The notes under the pieces were generated by a model that ran no database searches, had not been told where the DNA came from, and saw nothing but the letters and a program-made list of their open reading frames with translations. Positions 6,629-7,067 of a stretch of DNA of 7,067 nt are shown piece after piece. Both the position numbers and the translations under genes were made by a program. The stretch's first letter is position 1. Every line of letters begins with the position of its first letter. Source of the stretch: Desulfuromonadaceae bacterium (GTDB taxonomy: Bacteria; Desulfobacterota; Desulfuromonadia; Desulfuromonadales; Syntrophotaleaceae); assembly GCA_021107335.1 (NCBI GenBank), contig JAIOSZ010000147.1, forward strand, positions 1 to 7,067. Direction: 5' to 3'.

Positions 6629-6776
6629 TTTGTCTTCTTTGACCTTCTGAGAAATAATCGGGAGGGGCACAAATGCCTAGGTAGCTGAGGTTGAGATTAG
6701 TTGACAGGCCGCTCGTAAGCGGAGTAGACATTGTCCATATTGACCAACTTTTTTACCATTCTCCAGGGAGGTGGAC

Positions 6777-7067
6777 ATGAGGGGACATTGGCTAGACATT
6801 GATCACACGGCTGTCCATTTCGGGGTGTCGCCGAAGACGGTCAGTGGCTGGATCAGAAAGTCTTTGTTGCCGACCACGGTGATTGAAGGGGAGGAAATAG
6901 TTGCGGAGAAACGTCTGGGCACGTGGTACATCGACGTGGACAGTGTCAAGTTCCGGAAGCCAGTAGCCGACATCGCCCTGGCCGACGAACGGAAGCGAAC
7001 GGAGGCCGCGACGAGGAAGATCGAGGAAGATCGAGGAAGATCGAGGAAGATCGAGGAAGATCGAGGA
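6777..7067 (+). CDS. small helix-turn-helix DNA-binding protein with repeat-encoded tail (3' truncated by window edge)
   Basis: The frame is open from ATG at 6777 to the end of the window (97 codons), so the C-terminus is not seen. Residues 10-31 form a MerR/excisionase-like helix-turn-helix, with HFGVSPKTVSGWIR at 14-27 as the clearest part. It is followed by GTWYIDVDSVKF (48-59), which looks like the wing strand found in such domains. From about residue 62 the protein is highly charged and predicted helical (ALADERKRTEAATRKIEED), passing at residue 80 into a decapeptide repeat RKIEEDRGRS produced by a 10-bp DNA repeat. AGGGAGGT (6765-6772) just upstream of the ATG is a strong ribosome binding site and decides the start. 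I see no good promoter. It is likely a DNA-binding protein of a mobile or phage-related element, with a coiled-coil-like tail. Its target is unknown. Confidence 0.65.
   Translation, partial: MRGHWLDIDHTAVHFGVSPKTVSGWIRKSLLPTTVIEGEEIVAEKRLGTWYIDVDSVKFRKPVADIALADERKRTEAATRKIEEDRGRSRKIEEDRG
7011..7067 (+). repeat. 10-bp tandem repeat, 5.7 copies, continuing past the window edge
   Basis: The unit TCGAGGAAGA is repeated without error from 7021 to the end. A first copy at 7011-7020 differs only at its first base (A). All copies lie inside the open frame of the helix-turn-helix gene. Because 10 is not a multiple of 3, three units (30 bp) encode one RKIEEDRGRS decapeptide, and no frame on either strand contains a stop. 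Confidence 0.95.

Noticed and set aside
6701..6730. TTGACA at 6701-6706 as promoter of the helix-turn-helix gene
   Set aside because: The -35 is perfect, but the best -10 in range (TAGACA, spacer 18) matches only three of six bases. The small stem CCGCT/AGCGG in between is also weak evidence.
6661..6776. ATG-CCT-AGG-TAG at 6674, followed in frame by an open stretch that begins LRLRLV, as a second transposase start interrupted by an amber codon
   Set aside because: Similarity to transposase N-termini is limited to a few residues (MPR-LRL) and does not continue after the stop, so chance is the simpler reading.

Overview
The window looks like a chromosomal segment from an anaerobic Deltaproteobacterium, probably of the Desulfuromonadia (Geobacter/Pelobacter/Desulfuromonas group). 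The basis is an indolepyruvate:ferredoxin oxidoreductase gene pair joined to a phenylacetate-CoA ligase and an ACT-domain gene, a Na/phosphate cotransporter with a PhoU tail just upstream, and REP-associated (IS200-like) transposase remnants whose C-terminus carries a DnaA-like helix-turn-helix. The taxonomic placement is an inference from gene content recalled from memory; no search was run.

Layout. Positions 1-698 are the 3' end of a Na/Pi cotransporter-family gene (its PhoU-like tail), which enters from the left edge. A near-consensus sigma-70 promoter (747-775) precedes a four-gene plus-strand operon: iorA (847-2610), iorB (2603-3181, overlapping iorA by 8 nt), paaK (3250-4548) and a double-ACT-domain gene (4582-5013). 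A tRNA-Pro(GGG) gene follows at 5136-5212, with its own strong promoter (5089-5117) and an intrinsic terminator with a GAAA tetraloop (5248-5275).

From about 5280 to the right end the sequence changes character. It holds a second terminator-like hairpin with no gene in front of it (5344-5385), an unrecognised 75-codon ORF (5472-5699) followed by another intrinsic terminator (5785-5817), and about 240 bases with nothing recognisable. Next come two decayed REP-associated transposase fragments in opposite orientations (N-terminal part on the minus strand, about 6070-6238; C-terminal part on the plus strand, 6335-6624). The last gene starts at 6777, encodes a small helix-turn-helix protein, and runs off the right edge inside a perfect 10-bp tandem repeat.

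How the genes work together. IorAB oxidatively decarboxylates arylpyruvates, made by transamination of aromatic amino acids, to aryl-acetyl-CoA while reducing ferredoxin. PaaK interconverts phenylacetate and phenylacetyl-CoA with ATP use. The ACT protein is a likely amino-acid sensor. Together they suggest aromatic amino acid (or arylacetate) metabolism under ligand control. The right-hand third is accessory DNA beside a tRNA gene. I see no clearly new multi-gene system. The most unusual signals are the frame-invariant 10-bp repeat inside the helix-turn-helix gene and the back-to-back transposase relics, which had to be read through frameshifts.
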